Shown: positions 43,851 to 53,920, numbered from the stretch's first letter. The stretch: 64,000 nt of DNA from Spirulina sp034932185 (GCF_034932185.1 NZ_JAYGHW010000092.1:51500-115499), one strand, 5' to 3'. Notes: generated by a model not told the origin, from the sequence alone. Made by a program: numbers and translations.

Positions 43851-45125
43851 TTAAGTTTCCGCATTAAACTGGGCTGCGGCATCCCGCAACGCCACCTCAA
43901 CGGTTTTTTGTCCCAACATCGCGGCCTGTAAGTTTTCATAAATGGCCTTTTGGAGCAGGTTGAGATTGTCCATGGGGGGAATCAACACCTCCGCATCGGG
44001 CAACTGCTCCGCCCCCACCTTAATCGCCTGCTCTAGGGGCGTAACATCGGGCTTGCCACTGAGAAAGGCAATATATTTTTGTAATGCCGGTTGGGTGGAG
44101 GGTAAAACATTGGCCGCCTGGGCAAAGGCCAGTTGATTGTCGCTGTTGGTGACATAGCGGGCAAATTTAACAGCATCCTCGGGGCGATCGCTATCCCGTG
44201 GCACGACCAAATTCATCACCGCCACATTCTTTTTCCCTGTTTCCCCCGTAATTTGGGGGGCAGCGGCGGAAACAGCAGCCACTTCCGGGGCATTGGTTTC
44301 AATGGCCCCTAAAAACTGTGCCGATGTAGCCAACAACGCTGTTTCTCCCGCTTGATAGAGATCAATGGCATAGCGATGGCCTTGAGTCAGCGCCTCCGGT
44401 GGCAACAATTGGTCTTGATATAAACTCACCCAATACTCAAAAGCCGCCAACCCCGCCGGGCTATCAAAGGCCGCTTTCCCCGCCTCATCCACCAACTCCA
44501 CCCCCATCTTCACCAACGATTCCAACACTTCCCCCGAATCCTCCGGCACAAACGTCACAAAAAAGGCATATTTCCCCGTCTTGTCCTTCACCGCCCGCGC
44601 CACCCTTGCCAACTCCTCATAGGTAGCAGGGGGCGAGGCAACCCCCGCCTCAGTGAGCAATGCCTCGTTATACACCGTGATTTGCGTCGTCAAATACCAA
44701 GGCACACCAAACGCCTGATCATTGAGGGTTCCCGCCTGCCAAATTTTCGGCAGGTATTCCCCCTGGTCTTCCGGGGTGAGGGCATCGTTTAAATCGAGCC
44801 AAGCGTTGCGCGTCGCCAGTTGGGAGGCAAATTTTGGGTTTAAATTCACCACATCCGGCGCAGTTTGGGCCGAAACCGAGGTGAGAATCTTCGCCTCCAT
44901 CGCATTCCAAGGCACATCCTCCCAACGCACGGTAATCTCAGGATTCTCCGCCTCAAAGTTAGCGATTAACTCGGTAAAGTATTCGGTAAACTCCGGCTTA
45001 AGTTGCATCGTCCAAAATTCTAGGCTGTTGTCCGTTTGGGGCGCACCGCAACTGGTGAGCCAAGTCAGACACAAACCAATCAAGCCATAACAGAGGGTGC
45101 GCAGGGCGGAACGACGGTGCAACAT
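43851..45125 (-). CDS. ABC-transporter solute-binding lipoprotein (sugar type)
   Basis: A 424-residue extracellular solute-binding protein, family 1. The lipobox LTSC anchors it to the membrane. Family features include LEFWTMQLKPEF at the start, FEAENPEITVRWEDVPW, DVVNLNPKFA and the C-terminal helix LLQKAIYENLQAAMLG. Such proteins bind sugars or related osmolytes for ABC import. No permease or ATPase gene is adjacent, so it is an orphan that must serve a transporter elsewhere. The ATG at 45125 is preferred over an upstream one, so that the signal peptide has normal length. Confidence 0.87.
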   Translation of the reverse strand: MLHRRSALRTLCYGLIGLCLTWLTSCGAPQTDNSLEFWTMQLKPEFTEYFTELIANFEAENPEITVRWEDVPWNAMEAKILTSVSAQTAPDVVNLNPKFASQLATRNAWLDLNDALTPEDQGEYLPKIWQAGTLNDQAFGVPWYLTTQITVYNEALLTEAGVASPPATYEELARVARAVKDKTGKYAFFVTFVPEDSGEVLESLVKMGVELVDEAGKAAFDSPAGLAAFEYWVSLYQDQLLPPEALTQGHRYAIDLYQAGETALLATSAQFLGAIETNAPEVAAVSAAAPQITGETGKKNVAVMNLVVPRDSDRPEDAVKFARYVTNSDNQLAFAQAANVLPSTQPALQKYIAFLSGKPDVTPLEQAIKVGAEQLPDAEVLIPPMDNLNLLQKAIYENLQAAMLGQKTVEVALRDAAAQFNAET

Positions 45126-45295
45126 AGCAAAGCCAAGGGGAAAGAATTCGAGATTCACTATAACCCACGAGTACCCTCAATGCTGGGAAGAAAATCTCGC
45201 CCCTGGCCTGGTGATTTGGGGAGAAATTTGGGTAGATTTAGACTACACTCAGGCTAAACCCACCATTGTCTGCACCGCCTGGACGCACAACGCCC

Positions 45296-46399
45296 ATGTT
45301 CAACTCCGTTAAAAACCTATTTGCTAAGAAGGGCAACGGCATCGGTCTGGAGATCGCGCCGGAGCGGATTAATATTGTCCAACTGCGTAAGCAGGGGCAA
45401 AACTATAAGCTGGTCACGTTTGTGACGGAAGAAGTCCCTGAGGGGATCATTGAGGAGGGTCGGATTCTCGACTCCCCTGCATTGGCGGAACTGATTCGCG
45501 AAACCCTCGATAAAAACAATATCAAGGCGAAGAAGATTGCCACCGCTGTCCCGATGCGGGAATCGATTATCCGCTTGATTCCGATTCCTTCTGAATTGGA
45601 TGATCAGGAACTCAAGGATATGGTGCTGAACCATGAGGCGGGGTTGTATCTGCCCTACCCCCGTGAGGAGGTGGATCTCGATTACCAAAAGTTGGGCTTT
45701 TTTGAGGATGAGGACGGCATTGAGAAGGTGCAAGTCCTGCTCGTGGCGACGCGGCGGGAGGTGACGGATATGTATCTAGAGACCTTTGAGCAGGCGGAAC
45801 TGGAGATCGATGTTTTAGAGATCAATAGTTTTGCGCTGATCCGCACGATTCGGGAGCAGTTGCGGGCTTTTGGCCCCCAAGAGGCGGTGGTGTTGGTGGA
45901 TATTGAGTTTGAGAGTACGGAGATTGCGATTATTGTTGATGGTGTGCCGCAGTTTTCCCGGACGGTTCCCATTGGCACGTTTCAACTCCAAAGCGCCCTC
46001 TCCCGGGCGATGAATTTGCCCACGAAGCGCGATACAGAAATGCTTCAGGGGATGACGATTCCCAATACGCCAGTGGATGGGTTGCGCACGGGGGCGACGG
46101 GGATTAATCCGGGGATGGCGGCGTTGCTGCGGGTGTTGGGGGAGTTGACCGATGAGTTGCGGCGATCAATTGATTTTTATTTAAATCAGAGTGCAGATTA
46201 TGAGGTGGCGCAGTTGCTCTTGGCGGGGCCCGGCGGGGGGATTGGTCAGTTGGATGAGTTTTTTACGAACCGGCTGAGTTTGCCCGCCGAACAGATTGAT
46301 CCCGTCACCGCGCTATCCTTGGAGATGGATGAGGAGATTCCGGAGATTCTCCGGCCGGGTCTAGGGGTGGCGTTGGGTTTAGGGTTGCGGGAGGTTTAG
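45296..46399 (+). CDS. pilM: Type IV pilus assembly protein PilM
   Basis: A 367-residue actin-like cytoplasmic ATPase-fold protein. The first strand, GIGLEIAPERINIVQL, is followed by LVDIEFESTEIAIIVDG and LLLAGPGGGIGQLDEFF, the PilM-type nucleotide motifs. PilM binds the cytoplasmic tail of PilN and forms the base of the alignment complex. It is the first gene of the pilMNOQ operon, 4 bp before pilN. The ATG at 45296 is preferred over a start 10 codons upstream because the actin fold begins about 20 residues after it. Confidence 0.95.
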   Translation: MFNSVKNLFAKKGNGIGLEIAPERINIVQLRKQGQNYKLVTFVTEEVPEGIIEEGRILDSPALAELIRETLDKNNIKAKKIATAVPMRESIIRLIPIPSELDDQELKDMVLNHEAGLYLPYPREEVDLDYQKLGFFEDEDGIEKVQVLLVATRREVTDMYLETFEQAELEIDVLEINSFALIRTIREQLRAFGPQEAVVLVDIEFESTEIAIIVDGVPQFSRTVPIGTFQLQSALSRAMNLPTKRDTEMLQGMTIPNTPVDGLRTGATGINPGMAALLRVLGELTDELRRSIDFYLNQSADYEVAQLLLAGPGGGIGQLDEFFTNRLSLPAEQIDPVTALSLEMDEEIPEILRPGLGVALGLGLREV

Positions 46400-46403
46400 G
46401 GTT

Positions 46404-47249
46404 ATGTATAGTTTAGATGTTAATTTCCTTAAGGATCGGGCGATCGCCGCTTCTCCGGGGGCGGTGGCCAAGGCAAAAGCCCCCACCCGTAAGGTGACGC
46501 TGACGGAGTTGGTTCCCCTGATTGGGGGGGGCGTTGGGGCGTTGTTGGTGTTGGCGATCGCTGGAGGTTGGTGGGGTTATCAACGGTTACAAATCCAGCA
46601 GGTCAATGAACAATTAATGATTCTGGACGGCCAAATCACCGCCCTCCAGCAGCAAAACGCGAAAATTCAGCAACTCACCACGGAGATTGAGGTGGCCAAT
46701 CGCCAAACCAACGGATTAGCGCAGGTTTTTGCGCGGATTTTTCCTTGGTCAGCGATTATTGAAGATGTGCGGGTGCGCATTCCTACCGGGGTGCAGTTGC
46801 GATCGTTCCGGGTAGCCGCAGCGGATGCAGCGGCGGCAGCAGCCCAGCCCCCCAGTGCCGCGCCCCTTGCCGATGGCACAACACCACCACCACCGAACAC
46901 GATGCCCGTTGTCACCCTCGACGGCTATGCGGATTCCTATGCGGCGGTGAATGTTTTTTCCGTGAGTTTGCAGCGTTCAGCCTTTTTCAGTGGTGATACG
47001 GTACGGCTCACAGGTGTTGAACAAGTGGCGGATCCTAATGCGGTGACGGTTCCGACGGGACCCGATGCTCAAGAGGGAGGGAACGTCAATATTGAACTAC
47101 CCCCGGTGGTGCGCTATTCGATTACAGCGAATATCCGCGACTTGACCACCCTCACCAGTGAGGACTTGATTGCCCAATTAAAAAATAAGCAAAACTTGGG
47201 TTCAGTGATTCGTTTGGAAACGTTAAAAGAAAGGGGACTTCTCGAATAA
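46404..47249 (+). CDS. pilN: Type IV pilus assembly protein PilN
   Basis: A 281-residue inner-membrane protein. The N-terminal motif SLDVNFLKDR is the PilM-binding segment. One membrane helix (LIGGGVGALLVLAIAGGWW) and a periplasmic coiled coil follow, then a ferredoxin-like domain. An Ala/Pro-rich insertion (about residues 138-165) and the segment VTVPTGPDAQEGGN are longer than in proteobacterial PilN. Its stop overlaps the pilO start (TAATG). Confidence 0.93.
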   Translation: MYSLDVNFLKDRAIAASPGAVAKAKAPTRKVTLTELVPLIGGGVGALLVLAIAGGWWGYQRLQIQQVNEQLMILDGQITALQQQNAKIQQLTTEIEVANRQTNGLAQVFARIFPWSAIIEDVRVRIPTGVQLRSFRVAAADAAAAAAQPPSAAPLADGTTPPPPNTMPVVTLDGYADSYAAVNVFSVSLQRSAFFSGDTVRLTGVEQVADPNAVTVPTGPDAQEGGNVNIELPPVVRYSITANIRDLTTLTSEDLIAQLKNKQNLGSVIRLETLKERGLLE

Positions 47250-48052
47250 TGACTTTTGTCGATGACTTAATGGACGATCAGGAGAAGGAGGCTTCTCCCT
47301 ATCCTTCTTTCATGGGAACTTCCTTAACACCGGCTGTTGGGGGCGGTTTGTTGTTCTTTGCGGGTCTAGCGGGGGCGGCGGCGATCACCTATTGGCTGAT
47401 TATGCCGACGGGGGCGGAGTTGGCTGCTTTGCAATCGACGGTGGATCAAAAGCAATTGGAGCGGACGAATCTGGAGCAGGCCCAAGCGCGGATCAGCCAA
47501 CTTGAAGCCGATTTACAGGTTGCCCGTGGGGATCAACAGGAGGTTCTCAGTCTGTTTGCGGGGGAAGAGGCGAGTCAGACGTTGCTGGTCACGGTGAGTC
47601 AGCAGGTGGAAAACAGTCAGGGAAAATTGCTGAAATTTACGCCGCCTGCTGTGCCGGAGAAGATTGAGGATGGCAGTTGGGGCCCTGATGTCAATGGTTT
47701 ATTAAAAACCCAAACCCTTGAGTTTCAGTTTGAGGCGGGTTTTAGTGAAACGATGACGATTTTGCGCAATATTGAGCGGTTACAGGCGTTGGTGGCGGTG
47801 AAGTCGATTACGTCGGAGGTGACGACCCAAGAGGAGCGGCAGTCTTTGTTAGGGGGGGAGGTGACGACGACGGGGGGGCCGTTATTGACGACGAATCTGA
47901 ATTTACAGCTCTTGTATCCGGTGAGTGCGGAGGAGTTGGCGGCGGCGGCTCCGGCGGCTGATCCCAATGCGGTTGATCCGGCTACGGGGCAGCCGATTGA
48001 CCCGAATGCTGTGCCTCCGGTTGACCCGAATGCGGCTCCGCCGCCGCAGTAG
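47249..48052 (+). CDS. pilO: Type IV pilus assembly protein PilO
   Basis: A 267-residue inner-membrane protein that pairs with PilN. It has one membrane helix (about 30-50), a coiled coil (TVDQKQLERTNLEQAQARIS), a ferredoxin-like domain and a repetitive Pro/Asp/Asn tail (PNAVDPATGQPIDPNAVPPV). The tail is low complexity and may be flexible. The ATG overlaps the pilN stop codon by one base, so the two are translated together. Confidence 0.93.
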   Translation: MTFVDDLMDDQEKEASPYPSFMGTSLTPAVGGGLLFFAGLAGAAAITYWLIMPTGAELAALQSTVDQKQLERTNLEQAQARISQLEADLQVARGDQQEVLSLFAGEEASQTLLVTVSQQVENSQGKLLKFTPPAVPEKIEDGSWGPDVNGLLKTQTLEFQFEAGFSETMTILRNIERLQALVAVKSITSEVTTQEERQSLLGGEVTTTGGPLLTTNLNLQLLYPVSAEELAAAAPAADPNAVDPATGQPIDPNAVPPVDPNAAPPPQ

Positions 48053-48128
48053 TCTCTACGGGTTGGGAAATGTGGGATTAAGATGGGCTTGATGGTGTTT
48101 GTTATTGAAAGTTTTTGAGGAGTTGATT

Positions 48129-50474
48129 ATGGCGAGATCTTATTTAAATGCTGTGGGTTTTGTGGGTGCGGCGGCGGTGGTGGCGTTGGTGGCCCAACCG
48201 GCGATCGCCGCTTCGGTGGAAATTGTCGATGTCCGGCTCCAGCGGGGGGATCGGGATTTTCAGTTGGTGTTACGGACGGTGACGGGGAATGAACGCCCGC
48301 AAATCCTGACGGTGAATCAGGGTAATCAGTTGATTGCGGAGTTGGTGGATACGCAATTGAATATCAATGGCAATCGTGCGGGGTTTCGCACGGAGAATCC
48401 GATTCCGGGGATTGCGGCGATTGAGTTGGTGGCGAGTGGCCCGAATACGGTGCGGGTGATTGTGACGGGGACGGATGCGCCCCCGGTGGGGCAGGTGTTG
48501 CAACGCCAAGCGGATCAGGTGGTGTTGGGCTTTACGTCGGCGGCGAATGCGGGCGATCGCGCTGCTGTTCGGCAACCTGCTAATGCGCCGTTGCCGCCGC
48601 CGATGCGCCCTGAAGCCAATGATCAGGGGGTGGATATCCAGGTGCTACCGCCTCCTGGCCCCAATGCCCCCAGCCCGACGACGACGGCTTCTCCGGTGGC
48701 TCCGCCGCCTTCGGGAGAACAGTCACCGCTGTTCCAACTGGATCCGAGTCTTTTTGCCCAATCTACGCCCCGCTCTGATGTTTTAGTTCCGAATCCAGAA
48801 ATTACGATTGATGGGGGGCGACCGGCTCCGGCGGCTTTCCCGGCTCAACCTGTGTCTCCGGCTCCGCCCTTTTTGCCCCGTGCGGTAGCGCCACCCGTGG
48901 GGGATATTGCGGTGGCAACGATGAATGTCCAACCTGAATATATCGACTTGGGTACAACACAACCTATCTCACTCCGTATGGAGGAAGCACAAGCAGATAC
49001 CGTTTTAGGACTCTTAGCTCGCTCTGCGGGTCTAAACTTAATTTTCACCAACGCCGCAGCAGATGGTGCTAATAGTGCAGGTAGTCCCGAAAGTAGTACT
49101 GTTTCCCTCGACCTTGAAGGTGAATCGATCCAAAACGCTTTTAATTACGTTTTGCAGGTTGCAGGACTTGAAGCTCAACGGCGAGGCCGAACAATATTTG
49201 TCGGAAGGCGTTTACCAGAAGGAGCAAAAGATTATGTTAGCCGAACATTTCGTCTAAACCAAGCAACTGCTGAAACAGTTGCTAACTATTTAGCAACTCA
49301 AGGTGCAGAAGTCCAGCTTGTTACACAAACGCGGCGTGAAATTCGAGATCCTGAAACAGGTCGATTACTTGAAGTTGTATTTGATTCTCCTGCAATTTCT
49401 AGCGTGAGACCGACCTTAGATAATGCAGCTAATCTACCATTGCGAAGATTGGCAGTTTCATCAGATGAACGAATGAACACTATTACCGTCAGTGGAGCAG
49501 CGGAAAAAGTAACACTTGCCAGTCAAATTATTCAGCAACTTGATGCCCGGCTAAGGCAAGTCATTGTTAATGTAAAAATCATTGATGTTAACTTACAAAA
49601 TATTGGCCGATTTGGAACAAGCTTTTCCTTTGGTTTAGGAGATACGGGCATCATCAATCAAAGTGGTGTTGCCATCATTAACTTTGGTACTGACGATACT
49701 AATGTTATCCCTAGTCTGCAAGGCTCAGGTCAACGTGCTCCTGTGTCTACAGATATTACAGGAGATACCGTTGGCTCAACGACAATTGGCACTATTGGTT
49801 CTCGAAGTTTTAATGTGATCAATGAGTTTTTAGCGCAACTACAAGCTTCTATTCAAAACAACAATGCAAAAATTCTCACTGATCCAAGCTTAGTTATTCA
49901 GGAAGGTCAAACAGCAGAAGTTTCACTGACTCAAGAAGTCGTTACGGATGTTACCGTTGAGCGCGATGTTAGTGATGGTTTAGTTACAGTAAGCACTACA
50001 ACGGAAAAAGGAGAAGTTGGTTTAAAACTAGCAGTCAATGTGAGCCGTATCGATGACAACGGTTTTGTTTCTTTATCTCTTGCCCCTGAAGTTACCTCAA
50101 TTGGTAATACACAAACAGTAAACACCGCAGAAGGAAGCAATGTGATTGCGTTACTTAACACACGCCAACTCGGCTCTGGTTTAATTCGGATGCGGGATGG
50201 GCAGACTTTGATTTTATCGGGGATTATTCAGGATCAAGATCGGGTGAATACGCAAAAAATTCCGATTTTGGGCGATTTACCGATTATTGGCTCTCTCTTC
50301 CGTAGCACCAGCCGCACCAATGAACGGAGAGAAGTGGTTATCCTCGTCACGCCGCAAATTCTTGATGATTCAATGCAATCAACCCCTACTGGTTACACCT
50401 ACACCCCCAACTACGACACCCAACAAATGCTCCAACAACAGGGCATCGGCTCCCCCAGCCCCAGCCCCCGCTAA
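48129..50474 (+). CDS. pilQ: Type IV pilus secretin PilQ
   Basis: A 781-residue outer-membrane secretin through which the pilus leaves the cell. It has a signal peptide (ends PAIAAS), an AMIN domain for peptidoglycan binding (about 30-140), a Pro-rich linker (about 145-265), an STN/N0 domain and N1 repeat, and the secretin core ending VNTQKIPILGDLPIIGSLF and EVVILVTPQIL. The ATG at 48129 after a GAGG-like site is preferred. Positions about 48,930-50,170 (residues about 268-680) are clearly more AT-rich than the rest and lack HIP1, whereas the N-terminal part is strongly GTG/GCG-rich. The gene looks mosaic. Confidence 0.94.
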   Translation: MARSYLNAVGFVGAAAVVALVAQPAIAASVEIVDVRLQRGDRDFQLVLRTVTGNERPQILTVNQGNQLIAELVDTQLNINGNRAGFRTENPIPGIAAIELVASGPNTVRVIVTGTDAPPVGQVLQRQADQVVLGFTSAANAGDRAAVRQPANAPLPPPMRPEANDQGVDIQVLPPPGPNAPSPTTTASPVAPPPSGEQSPLFQLDPSLFAQSTPRSDVLVPNPEITIDGGRPAPAAFPAQPVSPAPPFLPRAVAPPVGDIAVATMNVQPEYIDLGTTQPISLRMEEAQADTVLGLLARSAGLNLIFTNAAADGANSAGSPESSTVSLDLEGESIQNAFNYVLQVAGLEAQRRGRTIFVGRRLPEGAKDYVSRTFRLNQATAETVANYLATQGAEVQLVTQTRREIRDPETGRLLEVVFDSPAISSVRPTLDNAANLPLRRLAVSSDERMNTITVSGAAEKVTLASQIIQQLDARLRQVIVNVKIIDVNLQNIGRFGTSFSFGLGDTGIINQSGVAIINFGTDDTNVIPSLQGSGQRAPVSTDITGDTVGSTTIGTIGSRSFNVINEFLAQLQASIQNNNAKILTDPSLVIQEGQTAEVSLTQEVVTDVTVERDVSDGLVTVSTTTEKGEVGLKLAVNVSRIDDNGFVSLSLAPEVTSIGNTQTVNTAEGSNVIALLNTRQLGSGLIRMRDGQTLILSGIIQDQDRVNTQKIPILGDLPIIGSLFRSTSRTNERREVVILVTPQILDDSMQSTPTGYTYTPNYDTQQMLQQQGIGSPSPSPR

Positions 50475-50489
50475 CAACCCCCATCCATG

Positions 50490-50521
50490 AAATCCCTCAC
50501 CCCCCCCGTGGGGGATTTTTT
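50490..50521. terminator. Bidirectional terminator between pilQ and a kinase gene
   Basis: Arms AAATCCCTCAC (50490-50500) and GTGGGGGATTT (50508-50518) pair with one G-U around a C-rich loop, flanked by T runs on both strands. It serves the convergent pilQ and MASE1 kinase transcripts; the kinase stop codon lies at its edge. Confidence 0.85.
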
Positions 50522-52685
50522 AATGGCCTAAACTTTCCTCAATCTCCTGGCGGACTTGGGGAAATTGGGCGATCGCCCTCTGCAAATCCGCAATTTGGAA
50601 CTCCGTCGCATAGGTCGCCAACTCCTTCGTATAGGCCAAAAGTTGCGGACAATGATAGGTTTTACCCAACCCCTCTAACCGCTCAATAAACTGGCGAATC
50701 TCCCCCATAATCAGCGTTTTGGAAATTTGCACCCAAGCCGTCGCCTCCTCCTCATAAAGTTGGCAGAGCAACAACTCCCCCTCAATTCCCGAAATAGGCG
50801 CAGGGGGTTCAAAACTGAAATCATTGCGGCTATATTCATGGGCATCCATGGCCAGCAAAGCCGGTAGGGGTTCCGGAATAGAGGGCGCATGGGCTGCGGG
50901 TACTTCCACATGGGGAAACACCACCATAAACGTACTCCCCACATTTAACGCACTGGTGAGCGTAATCTTGCCCCCTAACATTTGGGTTAACCGTTGACTG
51001 AGGGCCAAACCTAACCCCGTCCCGCCATACTGACGACTGTGATGGCCCTCCACCTGACGAAACGCATCAAAAATAATCTTTTGTTGTTCCAGGGCAATCC
51101 CAATCCCCGTATCTGCCACCGTGATCGCTAAATCAATGGCGCAGGGATTGTCCGCATGGGGTTCCCCCCGGACAGTGAGCGTCACCATACCCGCTTCCGT
51201 AAACTTGAGACTATTGCCGACAATATTAAAGAGAATTTGGCGTAGGCGCGTCACATCGAAGTAAATTTGCTCCGGGAGATTGGGGGCAATATCAAGGGTA
51301 AACGTCAGGCCCTTTTGTTGGGCAGAGGGGGCAAAAACCCGGTGAATTTCGAGGATGAGCGATCGCAGCACCATCGGTTCATAGTGGAGCTTGAGCCGAT
51401 CCGCCTCAATTTTAGCCAGATCTAAAACATCATTGAGCAACCGCAATAAAGCATCACCACTCCGCTCCATCAAGGTTAAATTTTCCCGCAAATCCTCCAC
51501 CGGAATCTGCTCAACATCTTGATTCATAATTTGACAAAACCCCAAAATAATATTTAAGGGGGTGCGAATTTCATGGCTCATATTCGCGAGAAATTCACTC
51601 TTAGCCCGGTTGGCCATTTCCGCCGCCAGCTTGGCCTGCTTGAGGGCATCATTTTGAGCAATAAGTTGGCTAGATTGTTTTTGGAGTTGTTGTTGAGAAT
51701 GGTGCAGATAGTCAAAAATTCGTTGCCGCTCAGTCAGCGTTGCCGAGAGAACCAGAGCAGTAATGCCGATAATACCTAAAAACCCCTGAAGCAACAGCAA
51801 AGAATCAACCAAATGAAGCTGAGAACTGACCTTCATCCCATCCACAGTACCCAAAATACCGATCAAGGTAATTAACAATAATAAAGTGCTGACCCCAAAC
51901 TGCCCCCAGCGAAAAGCAGCAATAATCAAGCAGGGAATCAGCAAATAATTAATTGGATATTGCCGCACAAAAGCGCCATAGCTGATCACCACAATTGCGC
52001 TCAACATTCCCACCACTTCCCCGATCCACAACAGCTTAGAATGTTGGGGAATTTGCAGCACTAAGGCTAACTGACTACTTAACCATTGGTGAGCATCTTG
52101 CCGCCGGTTCATCCACCACCGCACCGCATCGGAACTACTTAAACAAAAAGGGGTGAGGAGTAATACGCCGGTAACGTTAGAAATCCACCAGGTTCGCCAA
52201 TCCAGCAAGGTCGTGGTCAGGGTCATAGGTTGCCCCAAGTTGACCCCCAACACGCCCCCGGTGGCATGAATGGCGGTTCCGCCCATGGCGGTAATTAAGA
52301 TGAATAAAAAGATATCCCTGGGTTGATTGAGGGGATTGCGACGACCAATGAAGCGGCGTAACCCTTGGACACCGTAGTAGGTTCCGGCGGTGTTGGTGGC
52401 GGCAATAATTCCGATTTGTAAAAGCGCTAAGGGCCAAAGGGGCTGATGGGTGAGGATCATCCCCCAATTGGCCAAGATCGAGCCGAGGGCGATCCCCGGT
52501 AAAAGACCGTAACCAAAGAGCAAAATAATTCCACAGCCCAGGCCGTCAGGGAACCAAACTGGTGTGATCTCTTGGGGAGTGCTTGCTAGATAACGACAGA
52601 AGAGGGAAAGCCAATAATAGCCAAGGGCTAGGGCAATAATTGCGATCGCCTGCTGCCAAGGATGAGGTCGCCAGGAAATTTTCAT
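50520..52685 (-). CDS. MASE1 membrane histidine kinase
   Basis: A 721-residue sensor kinase. The N-terminal half is a MASE1 domain with eight or more membrane helices (about 10-320). A coiled coil follows, then HisKA with His in ANMSHEIRTPLN, and the ATPase with NIVGNSLKFTEAG, DTGIGI and GGTGLGLALSQ. The last 110 residues are helical, contain GKTYHCPQL and resemble the histidine phosphotransfer-like tail of some cyanobacterial hybrid kinases, but no receiver domain lies between. The ATG at 52685 is chosen because the longer frame overlaps hisA. It starts 29 nt after hisA on the same strand. Confidence 0.88.
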   Translation of the reverse strand: MKISWRPHPWQQAIAIIALALGYYWLSLFCRYLASTPQEITPVWFPDGLGCGIILLFGYGLLPGIALGSILANWGMILTHQPLWPLALLQIGIIAATNTAGTYYGVQGLRRFIGRRNPLNQPRDIFLFILITAMGGTAIHATGGVLGVNLGQPMTLTTTLLDWRTWWISNVTGVLLLTPFCLSSSDAVRWWMNRRQDAHQWLSSQLALVLQIPQHSKLLWIGEVVGMLSAIVVISYGAFVRQYPINYLLIPCLIIAAFRWGQFGVSTLLLLITLIGILGTVDGMKVSSQLHLVDSLLLLQGFLGIIGITALVLSATLTERQRIFDYLHHSQQQLQKQSSQLIAQNDALKQAKLAAEMANRAKSEFLANMSHEIRTPLNIILGFCQIMNQDVEQIPVEDLRENLTLMERSGDALLRLLNDVLDLAKIEADRLKLHYEPMVLRSLILEIHRVFAPSAQQKGLTFTLDIAPNLPEQIYFDVTRLRQILFNIVGNSLKFTEAGMVTLTVRGEPHADNPCAIDLAITVADTGIGIALEQQKIIFDAFRQVEGHHSRQYGGTGLGLALSQRLTQMLGGKITLTSALNVGSTFMVVFPHVEVPAAHAPSIPEPLPALLAMDAHEYSRNDFSFEPPAPISGIEGELLLCQLYEEEATAWVQISKTLIMGEIRQFIERLEGLGKTYHCPQLLAYTKELATYATEFQIADLQRAIAQFPQVRQEIEESLGH

Positions 52686-52714
52686 GAAAAAAAAGGGCTG
52701 TGAGCAAACGAAAC

Positions 52715-53491
52715 CTAGGCAAAGGTGGAAAAACCGCCGCCCGTGGGGGGGACATCCTGCCAACGGCCAGGGCCGACCGCCCGCACCGCTTCTTGTAAAT
52801 CTAGATCCCCGGTATAGATGGCTCTCCCGACAATCATGCCTGTTACACCATCAGATTCTAAGGTGAGCAAACTGAGAACATCGGTGAGGGAACTTACGCC
52901 CCCTGAGGCAATGACGGGAATCTTGACGGTTTGAGCCAATTCTAGCAGCGCCTCTAGATTGGGCCCCTGCATTGCGCCATCGCGGTGAATGTCGGTGTAG
53001 ATAATCGCAGCGGCTCCGATGTGATCCATGCGTTGGGCTAAATCCTTGGCGGCAACGGTGGAGGTTTCCAGCCAGCCCCGCGTTGCGACTTGGCCGTTGC
53101 GGGCATCAATGCCGACGATGATCCGCCCTGGAAATGTGGCACAGAGATCGGCGACCAAATCCGGCTGTTCAACGGCGATCGTGCCGACAATTCCCCACTG
53201 TACCCCCAGGTCAAAGAGGGCTTGAATGCTGTGGCGATCGCGCAGGCCGCCCCCCACTTCAACAGGGATATGGATGGCTTTAACGATGGCGGCGATCGCC
53301 TCCCGATTCACCACCGCTCCCGCCTTCGCCCCATCGAGATCCACTAAATGTAAACGAGTGGCTCCGGCTGCCTCCCACCGTTGGGCAACGGCAACGGGAT
53401 CAGCACTAAAAACTTCCGACTGTTGATAATCGCCTTGGTAGAGGCGGACACATTGCCCCCCCAACAGATCAATAGCGGGAATGACATCCAT
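52715..53491 (-). CDS. hisA: HisA, ProFAR isomerase of histidine synthesis
   Basis: A 258-residue TIM-barrel enzyme that isomerises ProFAR to PRFAR in histidine synthesis. The catalytic acid is in IPAIDLLGGQCVRL, the second in IIYTDIHRDGAMQGPN. Phosphate-binding loops VEVGGGLRD and IASGGVSS are present. No other his gene is nearby. It is followed by the MASE1 kinase gene, with which it may share a transcript. Confidence 0.95.
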   Translation of the reverse strand: MDVIPAIDLLGGQCVRLYQGDYQQSEVFSADPVAVAQRWEAAGATRLHLVDLDGAKAGAVVNREAIAAIVKAIHIPVEVGGGLRDRHSIQALFDLGVQWGIVGTIAVEQPDLVADLCATFPGRIIVGIDARNGQVATRGWLETSTVAAKDLAQRMDHIGAAAIIYTDIHRDGAMQGPNLEALLELAQTVKIPVIASGGVSSLTDVLSLLTLESDGVTGMIVGRAIYTGDLDLQEAVRAVGPGRWQDVPPTGGGFSTFA

Positions 53492-53920
53492 AGATTTGAT
53501 TCATAGTTCACTTTCAACCCTTGCAGCATAGCGGAGATTGATCGCCCACGCATATTCCTTACAAGGAGTTTAAAAATCCCTGAATCTCAGAACTCCCTAG
53601 GGGTTTGACCCTCTGAGGGGTCTTGCACTGAGCATCCTTACACCCCGTTAATCGCTGAAACAAAACAAAAGTCCTGCTCCCTAAAACCTCAGCCCTTGCC
53701 GAACTCACCCCGATCGCTACAATTTCTCATCACCAACGTGATCGCGATCGCCCCCTAGTCAAGAATTCCTGAGAAACGTTAACATTAGTTAATATCTCAA
53801 CCTTAAACATCAACGAGAGCGAGCAAAAAATTGCCATGGCTCCGGATCTCTAGCCCTCTCTGGCTTATAACCCACCCGCATCTCACCCACACCCTTGACA
53901 TTATCTAGGAGTTCAACCGC
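53492..53920. other. Intergenic region between hisA and ftsH
   Basis: A 429-bp divergent spacer without a gene. It must hold promoters for both genes. It contains a HIP1 site at about 53745 and the AT-rich GTTAACATTAGTTAATAT at about 53777. A Shine-Dalgarno AGGAG (53907-53911) precedes the ftsH GTG. No -10/-35 pair was clear enough to annotate. Confidence 0.4.

Noticed and set aside
52686..52763. 26-residue N-terminal extension of the MASE1 kinase
   Set aside because: It would overlap hisA by 49 bp and adds no recognisable feature; the ATG at 52685 gives the expected start of the membrane domain.
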